DNA of 64,000 bases. Source: Castor canadensis (taxonomy: Eukaryota; Chordata; Mammalia; Rodentia; Castoridae). The notes beneath the pieces were generated by a model. It worked only from the letters and a program-made list of their open reading frames with translations, did not search any database and was not told the DNA's origin. Location: contig NC_133390.1 in assembly GCF_047511655.1 (NCBI RefSeq), positions 93,131,583 through 93,195,582 of the forward strand, written 5' to 3'. Below are positions 35,100-47,305 of this stretch, piece after piece. Every line of letters starts with the position of its first letter. Position 1 is the stretch's first letter. The translations under genes were made by a program, and so were the position numbers.

Positions 35100-36281
35100 C
35101 CAAGAGTAATGATGAGAAGACAGAAAAAACAGGGAAACCAGTTTCCCTACAGCAAAAAATTAGTACAGGAACCAGAGGGAAATGAACAAAACAGATACTA
35201 GAACCAGACTCCAACAAAATGATGATAAACTATGCCAAGGAACCCAATGAAGCCCACAAGAATAATCTGAAAGAAGAAATCCTACAAGTAATCAATGAGA
35301 ATTCTATAGAGATGATACTGGATATAGTCAACCAAAATGTACAGGAGACACTCAAGAAATTCCAAGACAACAAAAATAGAGAATTTGAGAAAGCACAAGA
35401 AGAAATAAAAGAAACCGAAGCACTGTATAAACACCAAAGTGAAACAAAAAACATGATTAATAAAGAGATAAATGAACTCAGGACAAAAATAGACAACATT
35501 AAAGAGGAAACCACCCAGGATATGGAAAACCTCAGAAAAAAAAAAATGAAACAGAAATGCAAAACAAACTGGAAGGCCAATCCAGCAGAATAGAACAAAC
35601 AGAAGACAGAATCTCAGAACTCAAAGATGAAATGGTAATTAAAGGAAAAAACCAAAGAACTATTAGTTAAACAACTCAAGACCTGTGAAAAGAAAATGCA
35701 AGAACTCACTGACTCCATCAAAAGACCAAACCTGAGAATCATGGGCATTGAAGAAAGAGAAGAGGTACAAGCAAAGGGAATGCATAATATATTCAACAAA
35801 ATAGTAACAGAAAATTTCCCAAATCTAGAGAAATCTATTCCCATAGAGATGCAAGAGGCCTCCAGAACACCAAACAGACCAGAACAAAAGAAATCTACCC
35901 CATGACATATTATCATTAAAACAACAAGTACAGAGACTAGAGAAAGAATATTGAAGCCTGTAAGACAGAAAAAACAAATAACATACAATGGTAAACCCAT
36001 CAAAATCACAGCAGACTTCTCAACAGAAGCATTAAAAGCAAGAAGAGCTTGGGGTGAGAACTTCCAGACACTGAATGAAAATAACTTCAACCCTAGGATA
36101 TTCTAACCAGCAAAACTATCATTCAAAATAGATGCAGCAATAAAAGTCTTCCATGATAAGCAGAAACTAAAACAATATGTGACCACAAAACCACCACTAC
36201 AAAAGATTCTTCAAGGGATTCTGCACACAGAAAGTGAAACCCAACATAACCATAAAAGGGCAGGCAGCATCGAACTATAGG
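35100..36281 (+). pseudogene. L1 ORF1p (RNA-binding chaperone) remnant
   Basis: L1 ORF1 normally makes a trimeric RNA-binding protein. Visible parts in order: a charged coiled coil (35219-35593, long heptad-like E/K/I/N runs), the RRM-like region (RPNLRIMGIEE; 'FPNLEKSIPIE'; 'EASRTPNRPEQ' at about 35720-35900), then the C-terminal domain (block matching 'TYNGKPIKITADFS', 'ALKARRAWGENFQTL', 'PAKLSFKIDAAIK', 'QKLKQYVTTKPPLQ'). Lesions: an in-frame TGA before the first remaining ATG, a stretch near 35591-35650 read out of frame between compensating indels, a TGA where HIIIK is normally preceded by R (about 35903), and a TAA near 36102. Confidence 0.88.
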
Positions 36282-36360
36282 AAAAGAAAAAGCAAGAAAG
36301 TAGAGAGTAACCTCGATTCAGGTACACACAATCAAACCTTCAAATGACTAAGACAAATAA

Positions 36361-39300
36361 ATGACAGGAATCACCACATACCTATCAGTACTAACACTTA
36401 ATGTTAATGGACTTAATTCTCCCATCAAAAGGCACCATTTGATGAACTGGATTAAAGCAATTTGTTGCTTACAGGAGACCCATCTCACCGACAGCAATAA
36501 GCATAGGCTTAGGATGAAAGGCTGGAAGAAGATTTACCAAGCCAATGCCCCCCCCAAACAGGCAGGAGTACCAATACTTATCTCTGACAAAGTAGACTTC
36601 AAATCTACATTGATCAAATGAGATAAAGAAGGACATTCCATACTAATAAAAGGGGAAATAGACCAAAAGAAAATAACAATTATCAACCTATATGCAGCCA
36701 ATGTCAACACACCCAATTTCATCAAACATACCCTGAAGGACCTAAAATCATATATTAACTCTAATACAGTGGTCGTGTGAGACTTTAACACCCCATTATC
36801 ATCAATAGATAGTTCATCCAAACACAAAATCAATAAAGAAATCCTAGATCTAAAATATACCTTAGATCAAATGGACCTAGTTGATGTCTACAGAATATTT
36901 CATCCAACTTCTACACAATATACATTCTTCTCTTCAGCCCACAGAACCCTCTCCACAATAGATCATATCTTAGGGCATAAAGCAAGCCTCAGCAAATATA
37001 AGAAAATAGAAATTATACCATGCATTCTATCTGATCACAAAGCAGTAAAACTAGAACTCAACAACAAAAATAAAGATAAAAAACATGAAAACACCTGGAA
37101 ACTGAATAACTCATTGATTAATGAACAATGAGTCATTAATGAAATAAAAGAGGAAATTAAAAAGTTCCAGGAAGTCAAAGAAAATGAAAACACAACCTAC
37201 CAGAATCTATGGAACACAGCAAAGGCAGTCCTGAGAGGAAAGTTTATAGCCATGAGTGTATATATTAAAAAGACTGAAAGATCCCAAATCAATGACCTAA
37301 TGATACATCTCAAACTCCTTGAAAAACAAGAACAAGCAAATCCCAAAACAAATAGAAGGAGAGAAATAATAAAAAATAGAAACCAAAAAAAACATGCAAA
37401 GAATTAATGAAACAAAAAGTTGGGTCTTTGAAAAAATGAACAAGATCGACAGACCCCTGGCAAACCTGACTAAAATGAAGAGAGAAAAAACCCAAATTAG
37501 TAGAATCAGGAATGCAAAAGGGGAGATAACAACAAACATCATGGAAGTCCAGAAAATCATTAGAGACTACTTCAAGAACCTATATTCAAATAAATTTGAA
37601 AATCTTAAAGAAATGGACAGATTACTAGATACACATGATCATCCAAAACTGAACCAAGAGGACATTAATCACCTGAATAGATTTATAACACAAAATGAAA
37701 TTGCAGCAGCAATCAAGAGTCTCCCCAAAAAGAAAAATCCAGGATCTGATGAATTCTCTGCTGAATTCTATCAGACTTTTAAAGAAGAACTGATTCCAAC
37801 CCTCCTTAAACTGTTCCACAAAATAGAAAGGGAAGGAAAACTGCCTAACACATTCTACGAAGCCAGCATTACACTTATCCCAAAACCAGGCAAAGACACC
37901 TCCAAAAAGGAGAACTATAGGCCAATCTCCTTAATGAACATTGATGCAAAAATCCTCAATAAAATAATGGCAAACCGAATTCAACAACACATCAAAAAGA
38001 TCATTCACCACAACGAAGTAAGCTTCATCTGAGGAATCAACATATGAAAATCAATAAACGTAATAAACCACATTAACAGAAGCAAAGACAAAAACCACTT
38101 GATCATCTCAATAGATGCAGAAAATGCCTTTGATAAGACCCAACACCATTTCATGATAAAAGCTCTAAGAAAACTAGGAATAGAAGGAAAGTACCTCAAC
38201 ATTATAAAAACTATATATGACAAACCTACAGCCAGCATTATACTTAACAGAGAAAAACTGAAACCATTCCCTCTAAAATCAGGAACTAGACAAAGATGTC
38301 CACTATCTCCACTCCTATTCAACATAGTACTGGAATTCCTAGCCAGAGCAATTAGGCAAGCAGCAGAAATAAAAGGAATACGAATAGGTAAAGAAACTGT
38401 CAAAATATCCCTATTTGCAGACAATATGATCCTATACCTTAAAGACCCAAAAAGCTCTACTCAGAAGCTTCTAGACATCATCAATAGCTATAGCAAGATA
38501 GCAGGATATAAAAGCAACATAGAAAAATCATTACCATTTCTATACACTAATAATGAACAAACTGAGAAAGAATATATGAAAACAATTCCATTTATAATAT
38601 CCTTAAAAAAAAATCAAATACCTAGGTGTAAACTTAACAAAGGATGTGAACGACCTCTACAAAGAAAACTATAAACTTCTGAAGAAAGAGATTGAGGAAG
38701 ACTTAGAAAGTGGAGAGATCTCCCATGCTCATGGATTGGTAGAATCAACATAGTAAAAATGTCTATACTCCTAAAAGTAATCTACATGTTTAATGAAATT
38801 CCCACCAAAATCCCAATGACATTCATTAAAGAGACTGAAAAATCTACTGTGAAATTTATATGGAAACACAAAAGGCCACGAATAGCCAAGGCAATACTCA
38901 GTCAAAAGAACAATGCAGGAGGTATCACAATACCTGACTTCAAACTATATTACAAAGCAATAACGATAAAAACATCATGGTACTGGCACAAAAACAGACA
39001 TGAAGACCAGTGGAACAGAATAGAGGACCCAGCTATGAAGTCACACAACTATAACCAACTTGTCTTTGACAAAGGCGCTAAAAATATACGATGGAGAAAA
39101 GACAGCCTCTTCAATAAAAACTGCTAAGAAAACTGGTTAGCAGTCTGCAAAAAACTGAAACTAGATCCATGTATATCACCCTATACCAATATTAACTGAA
39201 AATGGATCAAGGATCTAAATATCAGACCCCAAACTCTAAAGTTGGTAAAGGAAAGAGTAGGAAATACTCTGAAATTAATAGGTATAGGCAAGAATTTTCT

Positions 39301-40144
39301 CAGTGGAACCCCAGCAGTACAGCAACCTAAGAGATAGCACAGATAAATGGGACTTCATAAAACTAAAAAGCTTCTGCTCAACAAAAGAAATGGTCTCTAA
39401 ATTGAAGAGAACACCACAGAGTAGGAGAAAATATTTGCCAGCTACACATCAGACAAAGGACTGATAACCAGAATACATAGGGAACTTAAAAAACTAAATT
39501 CTCCCAAAATTAATGAACCAGTAAAGAAATGGGCAAGTGAACTAACCAGAACTTTCTCAAAAAAAGAAATTCAAATGGCCAAAAAACACATGAAAAAATG
39601 CTCACCATCTCTATCATTAAAGGAAATGCAAATTAAGACCACACTAAGATTCCACCTCACCCCTGTTAGAATAGCCAGCATTAGCAACACCAACAACAAG
39701 TGTTGGTGTGGATGCGGGGGAAAAAGGAACCCTCTTACACTGCTGGTGGGATTGTAAACTAGTACAACCACTCTGGAAAAAAATTTGGAGGCTCCTTAAA
39801 AATCTAAACATTGACCTACCATGTGATCCAGCAATACCACTCTTGGGGATATACCCAAAAGAATGGGACACAAGTTACTCCAGAGGCACCTGCACACCCA
39901 TGTTTATTGCAGCACTATTCACAATAGCCAAGTTATGGCAACAGCCAAGATGCCCCACTATTGACAAATGAATTAAGAAAATGTGATATCTGTACACAAT
40001 GGAATTTTATGCAGCCATGAAGAAGAACGAAATGTTATCATTCACTAGTAAATGGATGGAATTCGAGAACATCATTCTGAGTGGGGTTAGCCTGGCCCAA
40101 AAGACCAAAAATTGTATGTTCTCCCTCATATGTGGATATTAGAT
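36361..40144 (+). pseudogene. L1 ORF2p (endonuclease/reverse transcriptase) remnant
   Basis: L1 ORF2 nicks target DNA and reverse-transcribes L1 RNA. Endonuclease domain: starts 'TYLSVLTLNVNGLNSPIKRH', with LQETHLT, TIDHILG and the catalytic SDH at 37030-37038. Reverse transcriptase: [18 protein letters not shown] (about 37913), [12 protein letters not shown] (38101-), [20 protein letters not shown] (38281-) and [10 protein letters not shown] at 38411-, where FADD is expected. C-terminal part: [21 protein letters not shown] block, CWCGCGGK and [11 protein letters not shown] zinc-knuckle-like region, DPAIPLLGIYPK. Lesions include TGA at 36619, 36777, 37129, 38030 and 38045, a frame change near 37380, one at the A9 run 38605-38613, several stops at 39125-39400 and a frame change near 39715-39725. 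Confidence 0.92.
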
Positions 40145-40604
40145 AAAGGGCAAACACAACAAGAGGATTGGACTTTGATCACACGATAAAGCAAGAGCAC
40201 ACAAGAGAGGTATGAGGATAGGTAAGACACTCAAAATAGATAGCATTTGTTGCCCACAACACAGAGAAACTAAAGCAGATACTTTAAAGCAACTGAGGCC
40301 AAATGGAGAAGGGGACCAGGAACTAGAGAAAAGGTTAGTTCGAGAAAAATTAACTTAGAATTTAACACACATGTACAGGAAATCAATGCGAGTCAACTCC
40401 CTATATAGCCATCCTATCTCAATTAGCAAAAAACCTTGTTCCTTCCTATTATTGCTTATACTCTCTCTTCAACAAAATTAGATATAAGGGCAGAATAGAT
40501 TCTGCTGGGCAGCAAGGGGTAAGGGGGGGTAATTGAGGGAGTGGGAGGAAGGGGGGAGAAATGACCCAAACATTGTATGCACATATGAATAAAAAAAATT
40601 GTGA
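40145..40604 (+). other. L1 3' UTR with G-rich tract and tail
   Basis: Follows the ORF2 end. It contains 'gcaaacacaacaagaggatt' (shared with the copy at 31735), a G-rich tract at about 40514-40557 with several runs of 4-7 G, then 'gagaaatgacccaaacattg', 'tatgcacatatgaataaa' and a short A-run. G-rich 3' UTR tracts capable of G-quadruplex folding are a known feature of L1 families. Confidence 0.85.
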
Positions 40605-40795
40605 AGGATGTCATGAAGATACAAAGCAGATGATAAATGGATAGATAATACACACATAGGTATTTATGAATATTAAATAATAACATATACATGATAGATA
40701 AGCATATAGTTATATACAGTTAAATGAAAAAAGCAAGTTGCAGAGAAATATTTGTAATATAATTCCATTCTTGCAAAACGAAAATAGTACATTAT
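40605..40795 (+). repeat. Right member of the diverged direct repeat flanking the L1
   Basis: Partner of 34888-35084, starting 'gaaggatgtcatgaagatac' right after the L1 tail. It keeps 'ggatagataatacacacata', 'gatagataagcatatag', 'aaaaaagcaagttgcagag' and 'taatataattccattcttgc'. Divergence between the two members seems higher than expected from the age of the L1 between them. Confidence 0.7.
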
Positions 40796-42861
40796 TATAT
40801 TTATTATATACTAGTCACCCATAAACACAAATACCTCTACATACAGGCATCAAACATAAAGAGTGTTTTTTTCTGCATCCACAAGTCCTAGGATTACTTT
40901 TTTTCCTTTGTTTTGTCTCCTATGTTGTTTGAATGCACTGGATTAAATATCCTAAGCAAGACTCACCCAGTAAACATATATTAAGTTACTACTGAGATAC
41001 GCCAAAACTTTCAATTTACTTTGGTCAGTTAATAATGATTGTGTCTGACACTTTTACACATGGCTAAGGATGGGAAAGCAAACAGGAGTTGGGGTTCCAA
41101 ATTTAAGTGAATAAACTTCGAGAGAGACAGCTAAATAAAACCTGTATCTAATATTTACATAGTTTGCAATATACCATGACAGAAGCCATAATAATATCAT
41201 TGGGTTATAATGTTTTACAATATAAATCTGTGTCTACAAATTAGACATAGTTTTTCCCCAAAAGTAAGCATAATTCTAAATTTTTCTTTACAAAATGTTA
41301 TTATAGTTTAAACCTCATGAAAAGAGAAAGCAGGTAAGGTAGATGCAGAAGTGGGTATTTCCCTTTTCCTTAAAGAGTCAAAGTTGATAAAATGAAAAAG
41401 GGCAGAATGATAGTTGCTCAACATCCTATTCTTTATATGCAAACGTGAGAAATCTGTCTAATAAACACTCACAGATCTGACTGAATTATAATTGCCTTGT
41501 GAGGTGTAAGGCAGGTATTATCCTCCTTGCCTTGATGGAAATGTATGATGAGGCTGAAAGTTAGAGGACTCGGCTAAGGTCACACACTGGAAGTAACTGA
41601 AGGGATTTTGGAAAGATAAAAAAAAAATTCTGTGGATAAGTTCAAATTATTCTCCCAGGGATAACATTTCAACTGATACTTATATTTCTTTTCATAAATA
41701 CTTTCTTCAGAGGAGAGTTTAGTTTACGGGACAGTTTTATTACAAAGTATTTGGCCCAACTAAATTTGATTTTCTAGATGACTAAGTAGCTATCTAATGT
41801 AGGTAAAGATATTAGATAACATGAAAAGGTCAGTTAAAGCTGAAATATGTAAATTTCATGTCACCATTCATTTTAAATCAACTCTTTCTTCATTATGTAG
41901 AGAATTTGGATTTGATTTCTCTTTCATAACATTCAAGTAATATGAGAGTTTCATTTTGTGTTGATGAAATAAATAGAAATTCAGGCTTTCTTTACAGGAG
42001 GATATTCATTTTCAAGAATTTATGTAGCACTTCATATTTCTAAATGGCTTTACATTTTTTATATTACTCACACATTTCACCAACCTTGTGAGTATGTCAA
42101 TAATATTAACTCAAAATGTAAATAGGAAAAAATGACCTATCAAGTTAAAATGAATTTTCCAGATACATAAAATATTATGTTCCTCACAGTCTCATTGAAT
42201 TATTAGATTAAAATGATGCTGCTAACCTTCTATATTCTCTATTCATTTTTAAGTGTTCTGTGTGATTATAATACTAGAAAATGGAGGAACAAAAGTTTCT
42301 TTGCAAATCACAAAGATTACTTGTATCAGGTATTTTAGTTTTTAAGTAGATGAATGTGTAATAAATAGAACTACTCTGTTGTTATGTGAGAATTAGCTTT
42401 CATCAAATTCTATTTTATCTAACTTAAACACATTTATTTGTATGACATTGTATAAATATCTTACCTCTATGAACTGCTTAAGAATTAAAACAAATTACTA
42501 ACAATAAAAATTCCCACTAAACCAGGTTCATCTAGATTGATCATTAAGAATTGTTTATTTAGATCATCTAGATCCATTTTTCCCAATAATCCTTCTTAGT
42601 AGGCACCACTATAATAACAGCAAAATAAGGTAATATTGAGAAAATAAGAGTATATATTCTAAATTCTAATAAAAATCTATGCTATCTAGTTTCCTTAAAA
42701 ATGTAGTTCCTTCAAGTTAATAACAATAACTTGTTTCTGTCTACTATCATATACAATAAATCAAAAGGAAACATTAAACAAATGAGGCAGATACTTTTAG
42801 GTATCTTGATCAAATAATAAACTTCTAACCAGAAACAGAATGTGTTGGACAAGTGACTTCA
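40796..42861. other. Non-coding stretch with possible MIR pieces
   Basis: No gene. Two likely reverse MIR fragments: about 41455-41610 ('cttgtgaggtgtaaggcagg', 'ggctaaggtcacacactgga') and about 42010-42140 ('tttatgtagcacttcatatt', 'accaaccttgtgagtatgtc'). The remainder is AT-rich and unassigned. Confidence 0.5.
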
Positions 42862-43290
42862 TGTTAGATTTGGATATGAAGTGTCCCCTGAAAAATCAAT
42901 GTATTGAAGGCTTGGTCCCCAGCCAGTAGATTCATTCAATCATTGAGGAGTGACTGGCTCCTGATAGCTCTGATCCAATAAATTGATTAATTCCTTGATG
43001 TATTCATAATATGAGGAAGGCACTATTGGGAGGTGGGGTCAGTTTGGAGGAAGGAGGTCATTGTTGGTTTGCCCTGAAAAGTCCCTGCCTTGCCCTCATT
43101 CTCTGTTTCTCTCTCTGTTTCCTGGTGCCAAGAGGTGACCAACCACCATGATATTCTGCCTTGCCAGGGCCCAGAAACAACAGAGCCAGCTGTACATGGA
43201 CTGAAACCTCTAAACTGTAAGCCAAAATAAACCTTTCTTCTTTGAGCTGTTTTTCCGAGGTATTTGTCATAGTTATTTAAAGCTAACACA
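42862..43290 (+). mobile_element. MaLR-type solo LTR
   Basis: Starts 'tgttagatttggatatgaag', continues 'tgtcccctgaaaaatcaatg', 'tattgaaggcttggtcccca', 'gggaggtggggtcagtttgg', 'actgtaagccaaaataaacc' (AATAAA at 43226-43231) and ends 'tatttaaagctaacaca'. The form is that of rodent MaLR LTRs. The 5-bp flanks CTTCA and CTTTC are similar but not identical. An 88-codon minus frame inside it is spurious. Confidence 0.85.
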
Positions 43291-45209
43291 CTTTCAAACT
43301 ATATATATCTACATGATTTGATGTTCACAGAAAAAAATGATACTGAGAGTACAATAACTGAGAGCAAGAACATACACAAGAAAAAGATTAAAGGAGAAGG
43401 GAGTTAAAAATGGGATGCCTAAGGAAAGCAGAACTCTTTCAAAAAGGATGAAGGAAGACAGCATCTTCTCTCCGTTTCTACCTAGAACTCAGGTGATAGG
43501 ATGTGAAGACAGGAGAGAGATGATGGCAGCCTGGATCTGGTGGGGCACCTGGAGGACATTAGAAAGAACTGGAGCAAAATGCCTCCATCAAATAGTTTAA
43601 AATTAAGAAACTTCAACTACAAAGCTGAAACAGAAGAGCAGGCATATTTGCCTGTCATGTCATTTAACAAAAATATATTGAACATCACTTTCTATCAGGT
43701 ATTGTGTTTGCTTCTAGATACACATGATATACTGCTTCTGTGGAGTTTTTGACATGATAGTGGAGAACATTTTTGCAGAGTCTAGTCTGTATTCTCTATG
43801 ATACACCACTTAAAAGCAACCAAAACAAGCTCCTTTATGTTAATATTAGTTGTTTGTACCAAGAGAATTATATAGGTTTTCTGTTACCCCATACTTTCAA
43901 TTTAAATTGATGATTCAGACTTCCCTAAAAAAATTTCAGGATTAATGGGTTAAATTCATGGCTCACAATCCAGTTTTCTTCACTTAATTCTAAAACCCTA
44001 TTCCAAAGACCCTTCCCTTCAGTCCCCTCCCACTCTTTGCACATCTTTACCTGACCAGTTTCAATCCCTAGTTTCTTACTGAGTTTTCCTTCTGATGGCT
44101 GGTGATCACTATCAACAGTAAAGACCTTTAGCCAGACTTCTGAACCTTCCTCAAATTAATTCACTTAACTGAGATGAAGCTTTCTCAAATGAAGTCTGTT
44201 TCATTTTTTTTCACTCAAAGTCTCCATAATTTAGGGCCCAGCATTGGGACATAAATCCTCCTTGCTCTTTTATTCACTTCTCTCAAACAATTTCTTTCAG
44301 TTTTTTCTTCAGATCCCAGGCCTTTTGACAATTATTCCTTTCAACTTTATTATTTACTGCCTGCAATTTTTCACTACATTTTCACTGTTATATATAATTA
44401 ACATACATTGTTTATAATCAACACAGATGATCCTTCCAGCTCTGATTTCTTGATTCCTTCATCTTTATCTTCCACATCATTTCAGTCACTCCACCATGAG
44501 TATTTCCATTAGTGACATAAAATTAAAACTTTCAGCTAGTTTCCTTCTAGCCATCTCACCACCTTCCTCACATACTCTAATGTGCCACCTGTGGTATTTC
44601 ATAGATTTTATCATGGTGTGGTATGCGGCATAGAGAGCTCTCATGCATTGACCTGTCACGTTTTTATGTACAACAACAAAGTTGATGTCCTCTTATCCTT
44701 CCTTATAAACTTACAATGCATGACTTAAAAAAATTCTTCCAACGAAACCCATTACTTCCTTTGCTTTTCCTTTTATTGGACATGAGTAGCAAAGCCCCAT
44801 TGTGTTAAACATAACCTATCTCTTTAGGTCTGAGTCTAAAATATTGAATAAATTTATAAAGAAAGAGTCAAATTTACTGACTTCCCACTTTAAATGCAGG
44901 ACCAGGGATCTCAAACAGATGCTCAAAACTCTAAGCAACCTGATTGAATTTGCCTCCTATGTTCATTTTCCCATTTTCCTAAAGAGATTTTATCCTTCCT
45001 CCTCTCTCTCCATTTATCCCTTGTTTGCCTCACTTATACCTAATGACAAAGAAAATCCATGCAAGCAAACTTCCCTGATTTTTTTTATTCTCCAAAAAAA
45101 AAAAAAAAGAGAAAACCCTGTCTACCCACATCCATTCACTCATTGTTTTGTCTTTAACTATACATAAGCTTATATTGCTCCTTTCATGGACCAAACGTTC
45201 ACTTTATCT
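43291..45209. other. Non-coding, pyrimidine-rich stretch
   Basis: No gene is supported. A likely reversed L2 tail is at 43660-43745 ('atattgaacatcactttcta'). 43980-45090 is C/T-rich on plus with an L2-like texture ('agggcccagcattgggacat') but too diverged to assign. There is an A15 run at 45094-45108. The 121-codon frame at 44802-45167 crosses that run and has no family features. Confidence 0.45.
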
Positions 45210-47305
45210 TCATTGCTTCATCTAATCATCTCAAGATCTTTCCTTATGTTTCTCATTTATTTCTCAGTTTCTCATGTATTTCTCTTTTTTGCTAGCCTAT
45301 TCCTCTCACATATATTTTCTACTATATCCTATCTAAAACAATAAGAAAGAATCCTTAGTGGACCCAAAATCTTATCCTAGCAAATTTTTATCCCTCTTAT
45401 ATTTCTGAATTCACTTACAGCCATATTTAGAGAATAGAGAATTACAGATTCCTTTTCTTCCTATCCTTACTTCAAATTCTCTCCTCAATTTACTTCAAGC
45501 CAGTTTCTGTTTCAGTGAATATACTAACATTTTTTTTCAGTGAAAGTTCAACCACAATGTGCAAATAGTCAAATCTAGTGGTCACTGATCCATGTATTTC
45601 CTTTCTTTCTCCTAGTTTCTTTGTCTAGTCCTCTCTGTCTGGTCTGTACCCAGGGAGGCTGATCTGTGTGGAATATATTTGGATTTCTTGCCTCATCACC
45701 TTCAGTCCTCTTCAGTCAGTGGGAAGCATCAGCAGACCAGAGGCTAACATGAGAATTAATGGTGGTATTCAATTCTTCACTTTCCCTTTCTCAAGGACCT
45801 ACAAATTGATGGTGTTCCTTGACTGCTACCACTTCTTTTATAATAGTCTTCTCTATAGGAGGCTTCTTACCATTAACCACTTTATCCTCTAGTTGCTTTA
45901 GACCTAAAGATACTAAGGTGCTGTTACTATTTCTTTTGGTCCCCTTACATCTGGAAAATACCTTTGTAAAGAGTTCTATGAACACTTATTGAACCACCTT
46001 AATTTGTATTGCCGTCTGTCTCTTGCTGAGACTAGAACTGGTGTAACCACTTTCAATTCTTTTTTCCCCTTGAAATATTGACAACATTTGATACTTTTCC
46101 TTCTTGAAACCTTCTCCTTTATTGGCTGTCATGACATTGTACTTCTTTTCACTTTAATCCACTGATCTCTTCTAAATCTCCTTTTTGAGGTCTTCCTCTT
46201 CTTTTTAAGTTCCAAATATTGAAATCCACTGTGGCTCATTCTTGGGTCATTTTTGTTCTCTGAGTAAAACATTTGCCTATGAGATCTCATTTATTTTTAC
46301 AACTTTTAATAATAACTATATGTTAATACCACATGATCTCCAGCCCTGACTGCTTTCTGGAACATAGATCTTGAATATCAGACTCCTAAAATGTAAGTTT
46401 TCCACATGGATTTCTAAACCATTGTTGTTTATTTCAAAATAAGCAACACAATCTTGCCTTATCTTCTCATTCCCTAATTGTTTCTATTTCATCTGCTCCA
46501 TTGCTAAAACCAAATATCTATGAGTTAATCTTGAGTTTTCTATCATTTCCTATGTCAGTTTGAACAGTGAATCCTATGGAGTCTTTCTACAGAGCATATC
46601 TGAAGCAATATATTTCTCTTTATTCCTATTCCTAATCACTGAGGTCAAAAACCTGACCACCTCCCTTCTAAACTGCTCTTCTCATTTTAAAATTGATTTC
46701 CTAGATTCTAACTTAATTTTTTTTAAAAAATAAAAGTCAAACTGAGGCACTCCTGTGCTCAAATATCCTGTCATCACTCTTACAACGAAGTATAAACTTT
46801 TTATTCTGGTTTATAAACCTCTACATAACAGAGAATTCCCTTTATCTCCTCTCATTCCTTAGTCTACTCTTCTCTTAATGTGCCCCAGGCACCCTGGCCT
46901 GCTGTCTATTCTGATTTTCATCTCAAGTCCTTCTCACAAAAACCCACTCTGCCTGAAATGATGCTTTTACAATTTTACATCACTGTATTCTCTTGGGTTT
47001 CAATTTAAATATCAATGCTTTAAGATGCCTCTGTAATCATTAAAGCAAAATTAACTACCTGTCTATACAGTCCAGGATATCAAATTGCTTGAATTTTCAT
47101 TATAATACTCATCTCTTCATATTATTTTCTTATTTATTATGTTGAGTTCTTTTAAATTCAAATTTTGTTTCTTTCTCACCTTCAAAAATGTGAGCTTCCA
47201 AACATGGAAGATCTTTTCTTAACTTTTCTTTACTATAGTATCCAAGTACCTTAATTGTACCTGGAATAGACTAGGTAATTAAAAATATTTATTGAATAAA
47301 TAATT
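45210..47305 (+). mobile_element. Long LINE-2 copy reaching its 3' end
   Basis: Plus-strand order follows L2: 'cttcaagccagtttctgttt', 'tttgatacttttccttcttg', 'attggctgtcatgacattgt', 'ccactgtggctcattcttgg', 'ccacatggatttctaaacca', 'tcaaatatcctgtcatcact', 'cctctacataacagagaatt', 'ccccaggcaccctggcctgc', 'tcccttctaaactgctcttc', then the 3' terminus 'ttgtacctggaatagactag' with 'atatttattgaataaataa'. It is non-coding. 45600-45980 fits poorly and may be an insertion. The left edge is uncertain. Confidence 0.7.

Larger units (their letters stand above)
35087..40604 (+). mobile_element. Nearly full-length LINE-1, inactive
   Basis: About 5.5 kb containing ORF1, ORF2, 3' UTR and an A-rich end, lacking a recognisable 5' UTR promoter. 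It belongs to the same young family as the insertion at 31735 (shared 3' UTR and terminus). Both ORFs carry stops and frameshifts and the reverse-transcriptase catalytic motif is altered, so it cannot move autonomously. The left boundary is approximate. No short target-site duplication is obvious; instead a ~190-bp diverged repeat lies on each side. Confidence 0.9.

Noticed and set aside
35219..38674. Long open frames as active L1 ORF1 and ORF2
   Set aside because: Multiple stops and frame changes, plus the altered RT motif, show an inactive copy; the frames are fragments of one decayed element.
44802..45167. 121-codon plus-strand frame
   Set aside because: Crosses a homopolymer A15 run and lies in pyrimidine-rich, probably L2-derived DNA without domain features.
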